A stretch of 64,000 bases of DNA from Henricia sp. BOLD:AAB3569 (lineage: Eukaryota > Echinodermata > Asteroidea > Spinulosida > Echinasteridae). The DNA lies in NCBI GenBank assembly GCA_037783545.1, contig JBBELK010000818.1:62001-126000 (forward strand), written 5' to 3'. The notes under the pieces were generated by a model that saw nothing but the letters and a program-made list of their open reading frames with translations, did no database searches and had not been told where the DNA came from. The position numbers were made by a program, and so were the translations under genes. This document shows, in pieces, positions 9,721 to 21,806 of this stretch (position 1 is the stretch's first letter; each line of letters opens with the position of its first letter).

Positions 9721-12700
9721 TTTGGGGTACTCCTGAGTTGTGCGCATGCTCAGTCATTCGGACTGTCGTTAACACACCGCAGTTTGGCTCGGCAATTTGG
9801 TCAAAGTGTGGTCCAAACGTCGGCAAATTTGGAGGTCGAAAAATGTTCCGACGAACTTCAAATTTTGCATGCCCTAAACTCTCTATATTGCGCACTTGTC
9901 ATAAAAAAATTGACAGACTTTCGCCTGGAAATGGCAGAGAAATTTCAAAGTTTAGAAAAAACTGGGTTGAGGCTTCCTGACTGCTCTCACGCAAACCGTG
10001 GCTGTCTGTACACACCTCTTTGGGGTACTCCTGAGTTGTGCGCATGCTCAGTCATTCGGACTGTCGTTAACGCACCGCAGTTTGGCTCGGCAATTTGGTC
10101 AAAGTGTGGTCCAAACGTCGGCAAATTTGGAGGTCGAAAAATGTTCCGACGAACTTCAAATTTTGCATGCCCTAAACTCTCTATATTGCGCACTTGTCAT
10201 AAAAAATTGACAGACTTTCGCCGGAAAATGGCAGAGAAATTTCAAAGTTTAGAAAAAACTGGGTTGAGGCTTCCTGACTGCTCTCACGCAAACCGTGGCT
10301 GTCTGTACACACCTCTTTGGGGTACTCCTGAGTTGTGCGCATGCTCAGTAATTCGGACTGTCGTTAACGCACCGCAGTTTGGCTCGGCAATTTGGTCAAA
10401 GTGTGGTCCAAACGTCGGCAAATTTGGAGGTCGAAAAATGTTCCGACGAACTTCAAATTTTGCATGCCCTTAACTCTCTATATTGCGCACTTGTCATAAA
10501 AAATTGACAGACTTTCGCCGGGAAATGGCAGAGAAATTTCAAAGTTTAGAAAAAACTGGGTTGAGGCTTCCTGACTGCTCTCACGCAAACCGTGGCTGTC
10601 TGTACACACCTCTTTGGGGTACTCCTGAGTTGTGCGCATGCTCAGTCATTCGGACTGTCGTTAACGCACCGCAGTTTGGCTCGGCAATTTGGTCAAAGTG
10701 TGGTCCAAACGTCGGCAAATTTGGAGGTCAAAAAATGTTCCGACGAACTTCAAATTTTGCATGCCTTTAACTCTCTATATTGCGCACTTGTCATAAAAAA
10801 TTGACAGACTTTCGCCGGGAAATGGCAGAGACATTTCAAAGTTTAGAAAAAACTGGGTTGAGGCTTCCTGACTGCTCTCACGCAAACCGTGGCTGTCTGT
10901 ACACACCTCTTTGGGGTACTCCTGAGTTGTGCGCATGCTCAGTCATTCGGACTGTCGTTAACGCACCGCAGTTTGGCTCGGCAATTTGGTCAAAGTGTGG
11001 TCCAAACGTCGGCAAATTTGGAGGTCGAAAAATGTTCCGACGAACTTCAAATTTTGCATGCCCTAAACTCTCTATATTGCGCACTTGTCATAAAAAATTG
11101 ACAGACTTTCGCCGGGAAATGGCAGAGAAATTTCAAAGTTTAGAAAAAACTGGGTTGAGGCTTCCTGACTGCTCTCACGCAAACCGTGGCTGTCTGTACA
11201 CACCTCTTTGGGGTACTCCTGAGTTGTGCGCATGCTCAGTCATTCGGACTGTCGTTAACGCACCGCAGTTTGGCTCGGCAATTTGGTCAAAGTGTGGTCC
11301 AAACGTCGGCAAATTTGGAGGTCGAAAAATGTTCCGACGAACTTCAAATTTTGCATGCCCTAAACTCTCTATATTGCGCACTTGTCATAAAAAATTGACA
11401 GACTTTCGCCGGGAAATGGCAGAGAAATTTCAAAGTTTAGAAAAAACTGGGTTGAGGCTTCGTGACTGCTCTCACGCAAACCGTGGCTGTCTGTACACAC
11501 CTCTTTGGGGTACTCCTGAGTTGTGCGCATGCTCAGTCATTCGGACTGTCGTTAACGCACCGCAGTTTGGCTCGGCCATTTGGTCAAAGTGTGGTCCAAA
11601 CGTCGGCAAATTTGGAGGTCGAAAAATGTTCCGACGAACTTCAAATTTTGCATGCCCTAAACTCTCTATATTGCGCACTTGTCATACAAAATTGACAGAC
11701 TTTCGCCGGGAAATGGCAGAGAAATTTCAAAGTTTAGAAAAAAACTGGGTTGAGGCTTCCTGACTGCTCTCACGCAAACCGTGGCTGTCTGTACACACCT
11801 CTTTGGGGTACTCCTGAGTTGTGCGCATGCTCAGTCATTCGGACTGTCGTTAACGCACCGCAGTTTGGCTCGGCAATTTGGTCAAAGTGTGGTCCAAACG
11901 TCGGCAAATTTGGAGGTCGAAAAATGTTCCGACGAACTTCAAATTTTGCATGCCCTAAACTCTCTATATTGCGCACTTGTCATAACAAAATTGACAGACT
12001 TTCGCCGGGAAATGGCAGAGAAATTTCAAAGTTTAGAAAAAACTGGGTTGGGGCTTCCTGACTGCTCTCACGCAAACCGTGGCTGTCTGTACACACCTCT
12101 TTGGGGTACTCCTGAGTTGTGCGCATGCTCAGTCATTCGGACTGTCGTTAACGCACCGCAGTTTGGCTCGGCAATTTGGTCAAAGTGTGGTCCAAACGTC
12201 GGCAAATTGGGAGGTCGAAAAATGTTCCGACGAACTTCAAATTTTGCATGCCCTAAACTCTCTATATTGCGCACTTGTCATAAAACATTGACAGACTTTC
12301 GCCGGGAAATGGCAGTGAAATTTCAAAGTTTAGAATAAACTGGGTTGAGGCTTCCTGACTGCTCTCACGCAAACCGTGGCTGTCTGTACACACCTCTTTG
12401 GGGTACTCCTGAGTTGTGCGCATGCTCAGTCATTCGGACGGTCGTTGACGCACCGCAGTTTGGCTCGGCAATTTGGACAAAGTGTGGTCCAAACGTCGGC
12501 AAATTTGGAGGTCGAAAAATGTTCCGACGAACTTCAAATTTTGCATGCCCTAAACTCTCTATATTGCGCACTTGTCATACAAAATTGACAGACTTTCGCC
12601 GGGAAATGGCAGAGAAATTTCAAAGTTTAGAAAAAACTGGGTTGAGGCTTCCTGACTGCTCTCACGCAAACCGTGGCTGTCTGTACACACCTCTTTGGGG

Positions 12701-13534
12701 TACTCCTGAGTTGTGCGCATGCTCAGTCATTCGGACTGTCGTTAACGCACCGCAGTTTGGCTCGGCAATTTGGTCAAAGTGTGGTCCAAACGTCGGCAAA
12801 TTTGGAGGTCGAAAAATGTTCCGACGAACTTCAAATTTTGCATGCCCTAAACTCTCTATATTGCGCACTTGTCATAAAAAAATTGACAGACTTTCGCCGG
12901 GAAATGGCAGAGAAATTTCAAAGTTTAGAAAAAACTGGGTTGGGGCTTCCTGACTGCTCTCACGCAAACCGTGGCTGTCTGTACACACCTCTTTGGGGTA
13001 CTCCTGAGTTGTGCGCATGCTCAGTCATTCGGACTGTCGTTAACGCACCGCAGTTTGGCTCGGCAATTTGGTCAAAGTGTGGTCCAAACGTCGGCAAATT
13101 GGGAGGTCGAAAAATGTTCCGACGAACTTCAAATTTTGCATGCCCTAAACTCTCTATATTGCGCACTTGTCATAAAACATTGACAGACTTTCGCCGGGAA
13201 ATGGCAGTGAAATTTCAAAGTTTAGAAAAAACTGGGTTGAGGCTTCCTGACTGCTCTCACGCAAACCGTGGCTGTCTGTACACACCTCTTTGGGGTACTC
13301 CTGAGTTGTGCGCATGCTCAGTCATTCGGACTGTCGTTAACGCACCGCAGTTTGGCTCGGCAATTTGGACAAAGTGTGGTCCAAACGTCGGCAAATTTGG
13401 AGGTCGAAAAATGTTCCGACGAACTTCAAATTTTGCATGCCCTAAACTCTCTATATTGCGCACTTGTCATAAAAAATTGACAGACTTTCGCCGGGAAATG
13501 GCAGAGAAATTTCAAAGTTTAGAAAAAAACTGGG
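9721..13534 (+). repeat. Satellite block 2: monomers with A-tract length changes and a duplicated 3-monomer unit
   Basis: Monomers continue in the same orientation, but one-base A insertions now appear, for example near 9901, 11740, 11984 and 12873, giving 298-bp copies. Two further copies carry the same kind of AAA-to-TAA change as the last copy of block 1 (10471-10473 and 10768-10770). A unit of three monomers starting at 11770 recurs at 12662, 892 bp later. Both copies carry GGTTGGGGCTTCC, AAATTGGGAGG, CATAAAACATTG and GGCAGTGAAA. The first copy has an extra change (GAATAAACTGGG near 12333) that the second lacks. Confidence 0.95.
11770..12661 (+). repeat. Three-monomer higher-order unit, copy 1 (892 bp)
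   Basis: This copy shares a set of rare variants in the same order with 12662-13553 (GGTTGGGGCTT, AAATTGGGAGG, CATAAAACATTG, GGCAGTGAAA, TTTGGACAAAG). Together these indicate a tandem duplication of the three-monomer block. Confidence 0.88.
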
Positions 13535-13553
13535 TTGAGGCTTCCTGACTGCT
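12662..13553 (+). repeat. Three-monomer higher-order unit, copy 2
   Basis: This is the second copy of the unit at 11770. It keeps the same diagnostic variants, but has the normal GAAAAAACTGGG where copy 1 has GAATAAACTGGG, and one extra A at its right end. Confidence 0.88.
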
Positions 13554-15930
13554 CTCACGCAAACCGTGGCTGTCTGTACACACCTCTTTGGGGTACTCCT
13601 GAGTTGTGCGCATGCTCAGTCATTCGGACTGTCGTTAACGCACCGCAGTTTGGCTCGGCAATTTGGTCAAAGTGTGGTCCAAACGTCGGCAAATTTGGAG
13701 GTCGAAAAATGTTCCGACGAACTTCAAATTTTGCATGCCCTAAACTCTCTATATTGCGCACTTGTCATAAAACATTGACAGACTTTCGCCGGGAAATGGC
13801 AGTGAAATTTCAAAGTTTAGAAAAAACTGGGTTGAGGCTTCCTGACTGCTCTCACGCAAACCGTGGCTGTCTGTACACACCTCTTTGGGGTACTCCTGAG
13901 TTGTGCGCATGCTCAGTCATTCGGACTGTCGTTAACGCACCGCAGTTTGGCTCGGCAATTTGGTCAAAGTGTGGTCCAAACGTCGGCAAATTTGGAGGTC
14001 GAAAAATGTTCCGACGAACTTCAAATTTTGCATGCCCTAAACTCTCTATATTGCGCACTTGTCATAAAAAATTGACAGACTTTCGCCGGGAAATGGCAGA
14101 GAAATTTCAAAGTTTAGAAAAAACTGGGTTGAGGCTTCCTGACTGCTCTCACGCAAACCGTGGCTGTCTGTACACACCTCTTTGGGGTACTCCTGAGTTG
14201 TGCGCATGCTCAGTCATTCGGACTGTCGTTAACGCACCGCAGTTTGGCTCGGCAATTTGGTCAAAGTGTGGTCCAAACGTCGGCAAATTTGGAGGTCGAA
14301 AAATGTTCCGACGGACTTCAAATTGTGCATGCCCTAAACTCTCTATATTGCGCACTTGTCATAAAAAATTGACAGACTTTCGCCGGGAAATGGCAGAGAA
14401 ATTTCAAAGTTTAGAAAAAACTGGGTTGAGGCTTCCTGACTGCTCTCACGCAAACCGTGGCTGTCTGTACACACCTCTTTGGGGTACTCCAGAGTTGTGC
14501 GCATGCTCAGTCATTCGGACTGTCGTTAACGCACCGCAGTTTGGCTCGGCAATTTGGTCAAAGTGTGGTCCAAACGTCGGCAAATTTGGAGGTCGAAAAA
14601 TGTTCCGACGAACTTCAAATTTTGCATGCCCTAAACTCTCTATATTGCGCACTTGTCATAAAAAATTGACAGACTTTCGCCGGGAAATGGCAGAGAAATT
14701 TCAAAGTTTAGAAACAACTGGGTTGAGGCTTCCTGACTGCTCTCACGCAAACCGTGGCTGTCTGTACACACCTCTTTGGGGTACTCCTGAGTTGTGCGCA
14801 TGCTCAGTCATTCGGACTGTCGTTAACGCACCGCAGTTTGGCTCGGCAATTTGGTCAAAGTGTGGTCCAAACGTCGGCAAATTTGGAGGTCGAAAAATGT
14901 TCCGACGAACTTCAAATTTTGCATGCCCTAAACTCTCTATATTGCGCACTTGTCATAAAAAATTGACAGACTTTCGCCGGGAAATGGCAGAGAAATTTCA
15001 AAGTTTAGAAAAAACTGGGTTGAGGCTTCCTGACTGCTCTCACGCAAACCGTGGCTGTCTGTACACACCTCTTTGGGGTACTCCCGAGTTGTGCGCATTC
15101 TCAGTCATTCGGACTGTCGTTAACGCACCGCAGTTTGGCTCGGCAATTTGGTCAAAGTGTGGTCCAAACGTCGGCAAATTTGGAGGTCGAAAAATGTTCC
15201 GACGAACTTCAAATTTTGCATGCCCTAAACTCTCTATATTGCGCACTTGTCATAAAAAATTGACAGACTTTCGCCGGGAAAGGGCAGAGAAATTTCAAAG
15301 TTTAGAAAAAACTGGGTTGAGGCTTCTTGACTGCTCTCACGCAAACCGTGGCTGTCTGTACACACCTCTTTGGGGTACTCCTGAGTTGTGCGCATGCTCA
15401 GTCATTCGGACTGTCGTTAACGCACCGCAGTTTGGCTCGGCAATTTGGTCAAAGTGTGGTCCAAACGTCGGCAAATTTGGAGGTCGAAAAATGTTCCGAC
15501 GAACTTCAAATTTGGCATGCCCTAAACTCTCTATATTGCGCACTTGTCATAAAAAATTGACAGACTTTCGCCGGGAAATGGCAGAGAAATTTCAAAGTTT
15601 AGAAAAAACTGGGTTGAGGCTTCCTGACTGCTCTCACGCAAACCGTGGCTGTCTGTACACACCTCTTTGGGGTACTCCTGAGTTGTGCGCATGCTCAGTC
15701 ATTCGGACTGTCGTTAACGCACCGCAGTTTGGCTCGGCAATTTGGTCAAAGTGTGGTCCAAACGTCGGCAAATTTGGAGGTCGAAAAATGTTCCGACGAA
15801 CTTCAAATTTTGCATGCCCTAAACTCTCTATATTGCGCACTTGTCATAAAAAATTGACAGACTTTCGCCGGGAAATGGCAGAGAAATTTCAAAGTTTAGA
15901 AAAAACTGGGTTGAGGCTTCCTGACTGCTC

Positions 15931-16822
15931 TCACGCAAACCGTGGCTGTCTGTACACACCTCTTTGGGGTACTCCTGAGTTGTGCGCATGCTCAGTCATT
16001 CGGACTGTCGTTAACGCACCGCAGTTTGGCTCGGCAATTTGGTCAAAGTGTGGTCCAAACGTCGACAAATTTGGAGGTCGAAAAATGTTCCGACGAACTT
16101 CAAATTTTGCATGCCCTAAACTCTCTATATTGCGCACTTGTCATAAAAAAATGACAGACTTTCGCCGGGAAATGGCAGAGAAATTTCAAAGTTTAGAAAA
16201 AACTGGGTTGAGGCTTCCTGACTGCTCTCATGCAAACCGTGGCTGTCTGTACACACCTCTTTGGGGTACTCCTGAGTTGTGCGCATGCTCAGTCATTCGG
16301 ACTGTCGTTAACGCACCGCAGTTTGGCTCGGCAATTTGGTCAAAGTGTGGTCCAAACGTCGGCAAATTTGGAGGTCGAAAAATGTTCCGACGAACTTCAA
16401 ATTTTGCATGCCCTAAACTCTCTATATTGCGCACTTGTCATAAAAAATTGACAGACTTTCGCCGGGAAATGGCAGAGAAATTTCAAAGTTTAGAAACAAC
16501 TGGGTTGAGGCTTCCTGACTGCTCTCACGCAAACCGTGGCTGTCTGTACACACCTCTTTGGGGTACTCCTGAGTTGTGCGCATGCTCAGTCATTCGGACT
16601 GTCGTTAACGCACCGCAGTTTGGCTCGGCAATTTGGTCAAAGTGTGGTCCAAACGTCGGCAAATTTGGAGGTCGAAAAATGTTCCGACGAACTTCAAATT
16701 TTGCATGCCCTAAACTCTCTATATTGCGCACTTGTCATAAAAAAATTGACAGACTTTCGCCGGGAAATGGCAGAGAAATTTCAAAGTTTAGAAAAAACTG
16801 GGTTGAGGCTTCCTGACTGCTC
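15931..16822 (+). repeat. Three-monomer unit, copy 1 (892 bp)
   Basis: This unit begins with the monomer that ends in CATAAAAAAATGAC and continues through a CTCTCATGC monomer with GAAACAACTGGG. The same sequence of variants recurs from 16823. Confidence 0.82.
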
Positions 16823-17713
16823 TCACGCAAACCGTGGCTGTCTGTACACACCTCTTTGGGGTACTCCTGAGTTGTGCGCATGCTCAGTCATTCGGACTGT
16901 CGTTAACGCACCGCAGTTTGGCTCGGCAATTTGGTCAAAGTGTGGTCCAAACGTCGGCAAATTTGGAGGTCGAAAAATGTTCCGACGAACTTCAAATTTT
17001 GCATGCCCTAAATTCTCTATATTGCGCACTTGTCATAAAAAAATGACAGACTTTCGCCGGGAAATGGCAGAGAAATTTCAAAGTTTAGAAAAAACTGGGT
17101 TGAGGCTTCCTGACTGCTCTCATGCAAACCGTGGCTGTCTGTACACACCTCTTTGGGGTACTCCTGAGTTGTGCGCATGCTCAGTCATTCGGACTGTCGT
17201 TAACGCACCGCAGTTTGGCTCGGCAATTTGGTCAAAGTGTGGTCCAAACGTCGGCAAATTTGGAGGTCGAAAAATGTTCCGACGAACTTCAAATTTTGCA
17301 TGCCCTAAACTCTCTATATTGCGCACTTGTCATAAAAAATTGACAGACTTTCGCCGGGAAATGGCAGAGAAATTTCAAAGTTTAGAAACAACTGGGTTGA
17401 GGCTTCCTGACTGCTCTCACGCAAACCGTGGCTGTCTGTACACACCTCTTTGGGGTACTCCTGAGTTGTGCGCATGCTCAGTCATTCGGACTGTCGTTAA
17501 CGCACCGCAGTTTGGCTCGGCAATTTGGTCAAAGTGTGGTCCAAACGTCGGCAAATTTGGAGGTCGAAAAATGTTCCGACGAACTTCAAATTTTGCATGC
17601 CCTAAACTCTCTATATTGCGCACTTGTCATAAAAAATTGACAGACTTTCGCCGGGAAATGGCAGAGAAATTTCAAAGTTTAGAAAAAACTGGGTTGAGGC
17701 TTCTTGACTGCTC
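16823..17713 (+). repeat. Three-monomer unit, copy 2 (891 bp)
   Basis: This copy matches the unit at 15931 in the order CATAAAAAAATGAC, CTCTCATGC, GAAACAACTGGG. It adds CCTAAATTCTC in its first monomer and lacks the extra A at the end. Confidence 0.82.
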
Positions 17714-20700
17714 TCACGCAAACCGTGGCTGTCTGTACACACCTCTTTGGGGTACTCCTGAGTTGTGCGCATGCTCAGTCATTCGGACTGTCGTTAACGC
17801 ACCGCAGTTTGGCTCGGCAATTTGGTCAAAGTGTGGTCCAAACGTCGGCAAATTTGGAGGTCGAAAAATGTTCCGACGAACTTCAAATTTTGCATGCCCT
17901 AAACTCTCTATATTGCGCACTTGTCATAAAAAATTGACAGACTTTCGCCGGGAAATGGCAGAGAAATTTCAAAGTTTAGAAAAAACTGGGTTGAGGCTTC
18001 TTGACTGCTCTCACGCAAACCGTGGCTGTCTGTACACACCTCTTTGGGGTACTCCTGAGTTGTGCGCATGCTCAGTCATTCGGACTGTCGTTAACGCACC
18101 GCAGTTTGGCTCGGCAATTTGGTCAAAGTGTGGTCCAAACGTCGGCAAATTTGGAGGTCGAAAAATGTTCCGACGAACTTCAAATTTTGCATGCCCTAAA
18201 CTCTCTATATTGCGCACTTGTCATAAAAAATTGACAGACTTTCGCCGGGAAATGGCAGAGAAATTTCAAAGTTTAGAAAAAACTGGGTTGAGGCTTCCTG
18301 ACTGCTCTCACGCAAACCGTGGCTGTCTGTACACACCTCTTTGGGGTACTCCTGAGTTGTGCGCATGCTCAGTCATTCGGACTGTCGTTAACGCACCGCA
18401 GTTTGGCTCGGCAATTTGGTCAAAGTGTGGTCCAAACGTCGGCAAATTTGGAGGTCGAAAAATGTTCCGACGAACTTCAAATTTTGCATGCCCTAAACTC
18501 TCTATATTGCGCACTTGTCATAAAAAATTGACAGACTTTCGCCGGGAAATGGCAGAGAAATTTCAAAGTTTAGAAAAAACTGGGTTGAGGCTTCCTGACT
18601 GCTCTCACGCAAACCGTGGCTGTCTGTACACACCTCTTTGGGGTACTCCTGAGTTGTGCGCATGCTCAGTCATTCGGACTGTCGTTAACGCACCGCAGTT
18701 TGGCTCGGCAATTTGGTCAAAGTGTGGTCCAAACGTCGGCAAATTTGGAAGTCGAAAAATGTTCCGACGAACTTCAAATTTTGCATGCCCTAAATTCTCT
18801 ATATTGCGCACTTGTCATAAAAAATTGACAGACTTTCGCCGGGAAATGGCAGAGAAATTTCAAAGTTTAGAAAAAACTGGGTTGAGGCTTCCTGACTGCT
18901 CTCACGCAAACCGTGGCTGTCTGTACACACCTCTTTGGGGTACTCCTGAGTTGTGCGCATGCTCAGTCATTCGGACTGTCGTTAACGCACCGCAGTTTGG
19001 CTCGGCAATTTGGTCAAAGTGTGGTCCAAACGTCGGCAAATTTGGAGGTCGAAAAATGTTCCGACGAACTTCAAATTTTGCATGCCCTAAACTCTCTATA
19101 TTGCGCACTTGTCATAAAAAATTGACAGACTTTCGCCGGGAAATGGCAGAGAAATTTCAAAGTTTAGAAAAAACTGGGTTGAGGCTTCCTGACTGCTCTC
19201 ACGCAAACCGTGGCTGTCTGTACACACCTCTTTGGGGTACTCCCGAGTTGTGCGCATGCTCAGTCATTCGGACTGTCGTTAACGCACCGCAGTTTGGCTC
19301 GGCAATTTGGTCAAAGTGTGGTCCAAACGTCGGCAAATTTGGAGGTCGAAAAATGTTCCGACGAACTTCAAATTTTGCATGCCCTAAACTCTCTATATTG
19401 CGCACTTGTCATAAAAAATTGACAGACTTTCGCCGGGAAATGGCAGAGAAATTTCAAAGTTTAGAAAAAACTGGGTTGAGGCTTCCTGACTGCTCTCACG
19501 CAAACCGTGGCTGTCTGTACACACCTCTTTGGGGTACTCCCGAGTTGTGCGCATGCTCAGTCATTCGGACTGTCGTTAACGCACCGCAGTTTGGCTCGGC
19601 AATTTGGTCAAAGTGTGGTCCAAACGTCGGCAAATTTGGAGGTCGAAAAATGTTCCGACGAACTTCAAATTTTGCATGCCCTAAACTCTCTATATTGCGC
19701 ACTTGTCATAAAAAATTGACAGACTTTCGCCGGGAAATGGCAGAGAAATTTCAAAGTTTAGAAAAAACTGGGTTGAGGCTTCTTGACTGCTCTCACGCAA
19801 ACCGTGGCTGTCTGTACACACCTCTTTGGGGTACTCCTGAGTTGTGCGCATGCTCAGTCATTCGGACTGTCGTTAACGCACCGCAGTTTGGCTCGGCAAT
19901 TTGGTCAAAGTGTGGTCCAAACGTCGGCAAATTTGGAGGTCGAAAAATGTTCCGACGAACTTCAAATTTTGCATGCCCTAAACTCTCTATATTGCGCACT
20001 TGTCATAAAAAATTGACAGACTTTCGCCGGGAAATGGCAGAGAAATTTCAAAGTTTAGAAAAAACTGGGTTGAGGCTTCCTGACTGCTCTCACGCAAACC
20101 GTGGCTGTCTGTACACACCTCTTTGGGGTACTCCTGAGTTGTGCGCATGCTCAGTCATTCGGACTGTCGTTAACGCACCGCAGTTTGGCTCGGCAATTTG
20201 GTCAAAGTGTGGTCCAAACGTCGGCAAATTTGGAGGTCGAAAAATGTTCCGACGAACTTCAAATTTTGCATGCCCTAAATTCTCTATATTGCGCACTTGT
20301 CATAAAAAATTGACAGACTTTCGCCGGGAAATGGCAGAGAAATTTCAAAGTTTAGAAAAAACTGGGTTGAGGCTTCCTGACTGCTCTCACGCAAACCGTG
20401 GCTGTCTGTACACACCTCTTTGGGGTACTCCTGAGTTGTGCGCATGCTCAGTCATTCGGACTGTCGTTAACGCACCGCAGTTTGGCTCGGCAATTTGGTC
20501 AAAGTGTGGTCCAAACGTCGGCAAATTTGGAGGTCGAAAAATGTTCCGACGAACTTCAAATTTTGCATGCCCTAAACTCTCTATATTGCGCACTTGTCAT
20601 AAAAAATTGACAGACTTTCGCCGGGAAATGGCAGAGAAATTTCAAAGTTTAGAAAAAACTGGGTTGAGGCTTCCTGACTGCTCTCACGCAAACCGTGGCT

Positions 20701-21534
20701 GTCTGTACACACCTCTTTGGGGTACTCCCGAGTTGTGCGCATGCTCAGTCATTCGGACTGTCGTTAACGCACCGCAGTTTGGCTCGGCAATTTGGTCAAA
20801 GTGTGGTCCAAACGTCGGCAAATTTGGAGGTCGAAAAATGTTCCGACGAACTTCAAATTTTGCATGCCCTAAACTCTCTATATTGCGCACTTGTCATAAA
20901 AAATTGACAGACTTTCGCCGGGAAATGGCAGAGAAATTTCAAAGTTTAGAAAAAACTGGGTTGAGGCTTCCTGACTGCTCTCACGCAAACCGTGGCTGTC
21001 TGTACACACCTCTTTGGGGTACTCCTGAGTTGTGCGCATGCTCAGTCATTCGGACTGTCGTTAACGCACCGCAGTTTGGCTCGGCAATTTGGTCAAAGTG
21101 TGGTCCAAACGTCGGCAAATTTGGAGGTCGAAAAATGTTCCGACGAACTTCAAATTTTGCATGCCCTAAACTCTCTATATTGCGCACTTGTCATAAAAAA
21201 TTGACAGACTTTCGCCGGGAAATGGCAGAGAAATTTCAAAGTTTAGAAAAAACTGGGTTGAGGCTTCCTGACTGCTCTCACGCAAACCGTGGCTGTCTGT
21301 ACACACCTCTTTGGGGTACTCCTGAGTTGTGCGCATGCTCAGTCATTCGGACTGTCGTTAACGCACCGCAGTTTGGCTCGGCAATTTGGTCAAAGTGTGG
21401 TCCAAACGTCGGCAAATTTGGAGGTCGAAAAATGTTCCGACGAACTTCAAATTTTTCATGCCCTAAACTCTCTATATTGCGCACTTGTCATAAAAAATTG
21501 ACAGACTTTCGCCGGGAAATGGCAGAGAAATTTC

Positions 21535-21806
21535 AAAGTTTAGAAAAAACTGGGTTGAGGCTTCCTGACTGTACACACCTCTTTGGGGTACTCCTGAGTT
21601 GTGCGCATGCTCAGTCATTCGGACTGTCGTTAACGCACCGCAGTTTGGCTCGGCAATTTGGTCAAAGTGTGGTCCAAACGTCGGCAAATTTGGAGGTCGA
21701 AAAATGTTCCGACGAACTTCAAATTTTGCATGCCCTAAACTCTCTATATTGCGCACTTGTCAAAAAAAATTGACAGACTTTCGCCGGGAAATGGCAGAGA
21801 AATTTC
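21535..21806 (+). repeat. First 272-bp short monomer (25-bp deletion variant)
   Basis: In this variant CCTGACTG joins directly to TACACACC, so the 25 bases between two CTG triplets are absent. The CTG microhomology suggests deletion by slippage or end-joining in one ancestor, then spread by array duplication. The same junction recurs near 21570, 23921, 25381, 26545, 30238, 32591, 36132, 39078, 41132, 42593, 44053, 46108, 46973, 51402, 52268, 54016 (here with an extra G) and 55175. Copies at 21535, 23.9, 26.5, 30.2, 36.1 and 39.1 kb also share GTCAAAAAAAATTG in place of GTCATAAAAAATTG. The 25-bp loss shifts the apparent reading frame. Confidence 0.93.

Larger units (their letters stand above)
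13535..21534 (+). repeat. Satellite block 3: full-length monomers with local multi-monomer duplications
   Basis: About 27 monomers lie here, nearly all 297 bp. Rare variants recur in a pattern that shows local duplication. GAAACAACTGGG appears near 14711, 16494 and 17385. The pair CATAAAAAAATGAC plus CTCTCATGC appears near 16141/16226 and again 892 bp later. GGCTTCTTGAC appears near 15323, 17700, 17998 and 19781. TACTCCCGAG appears near 15080, 19241, 19538 and 20725. CCTAAATTCTC appears near 16990, 18790 and 20276. No 272-bp short monomer is present before 21535. Confidence 0.95.

Noticed and set aside
9447..9980. A plus-strand ORF running through the fold-back element
   Set aside because: The 147-bp insert less three bases keeps the repeat frame by chance. 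The insert has no coding features.
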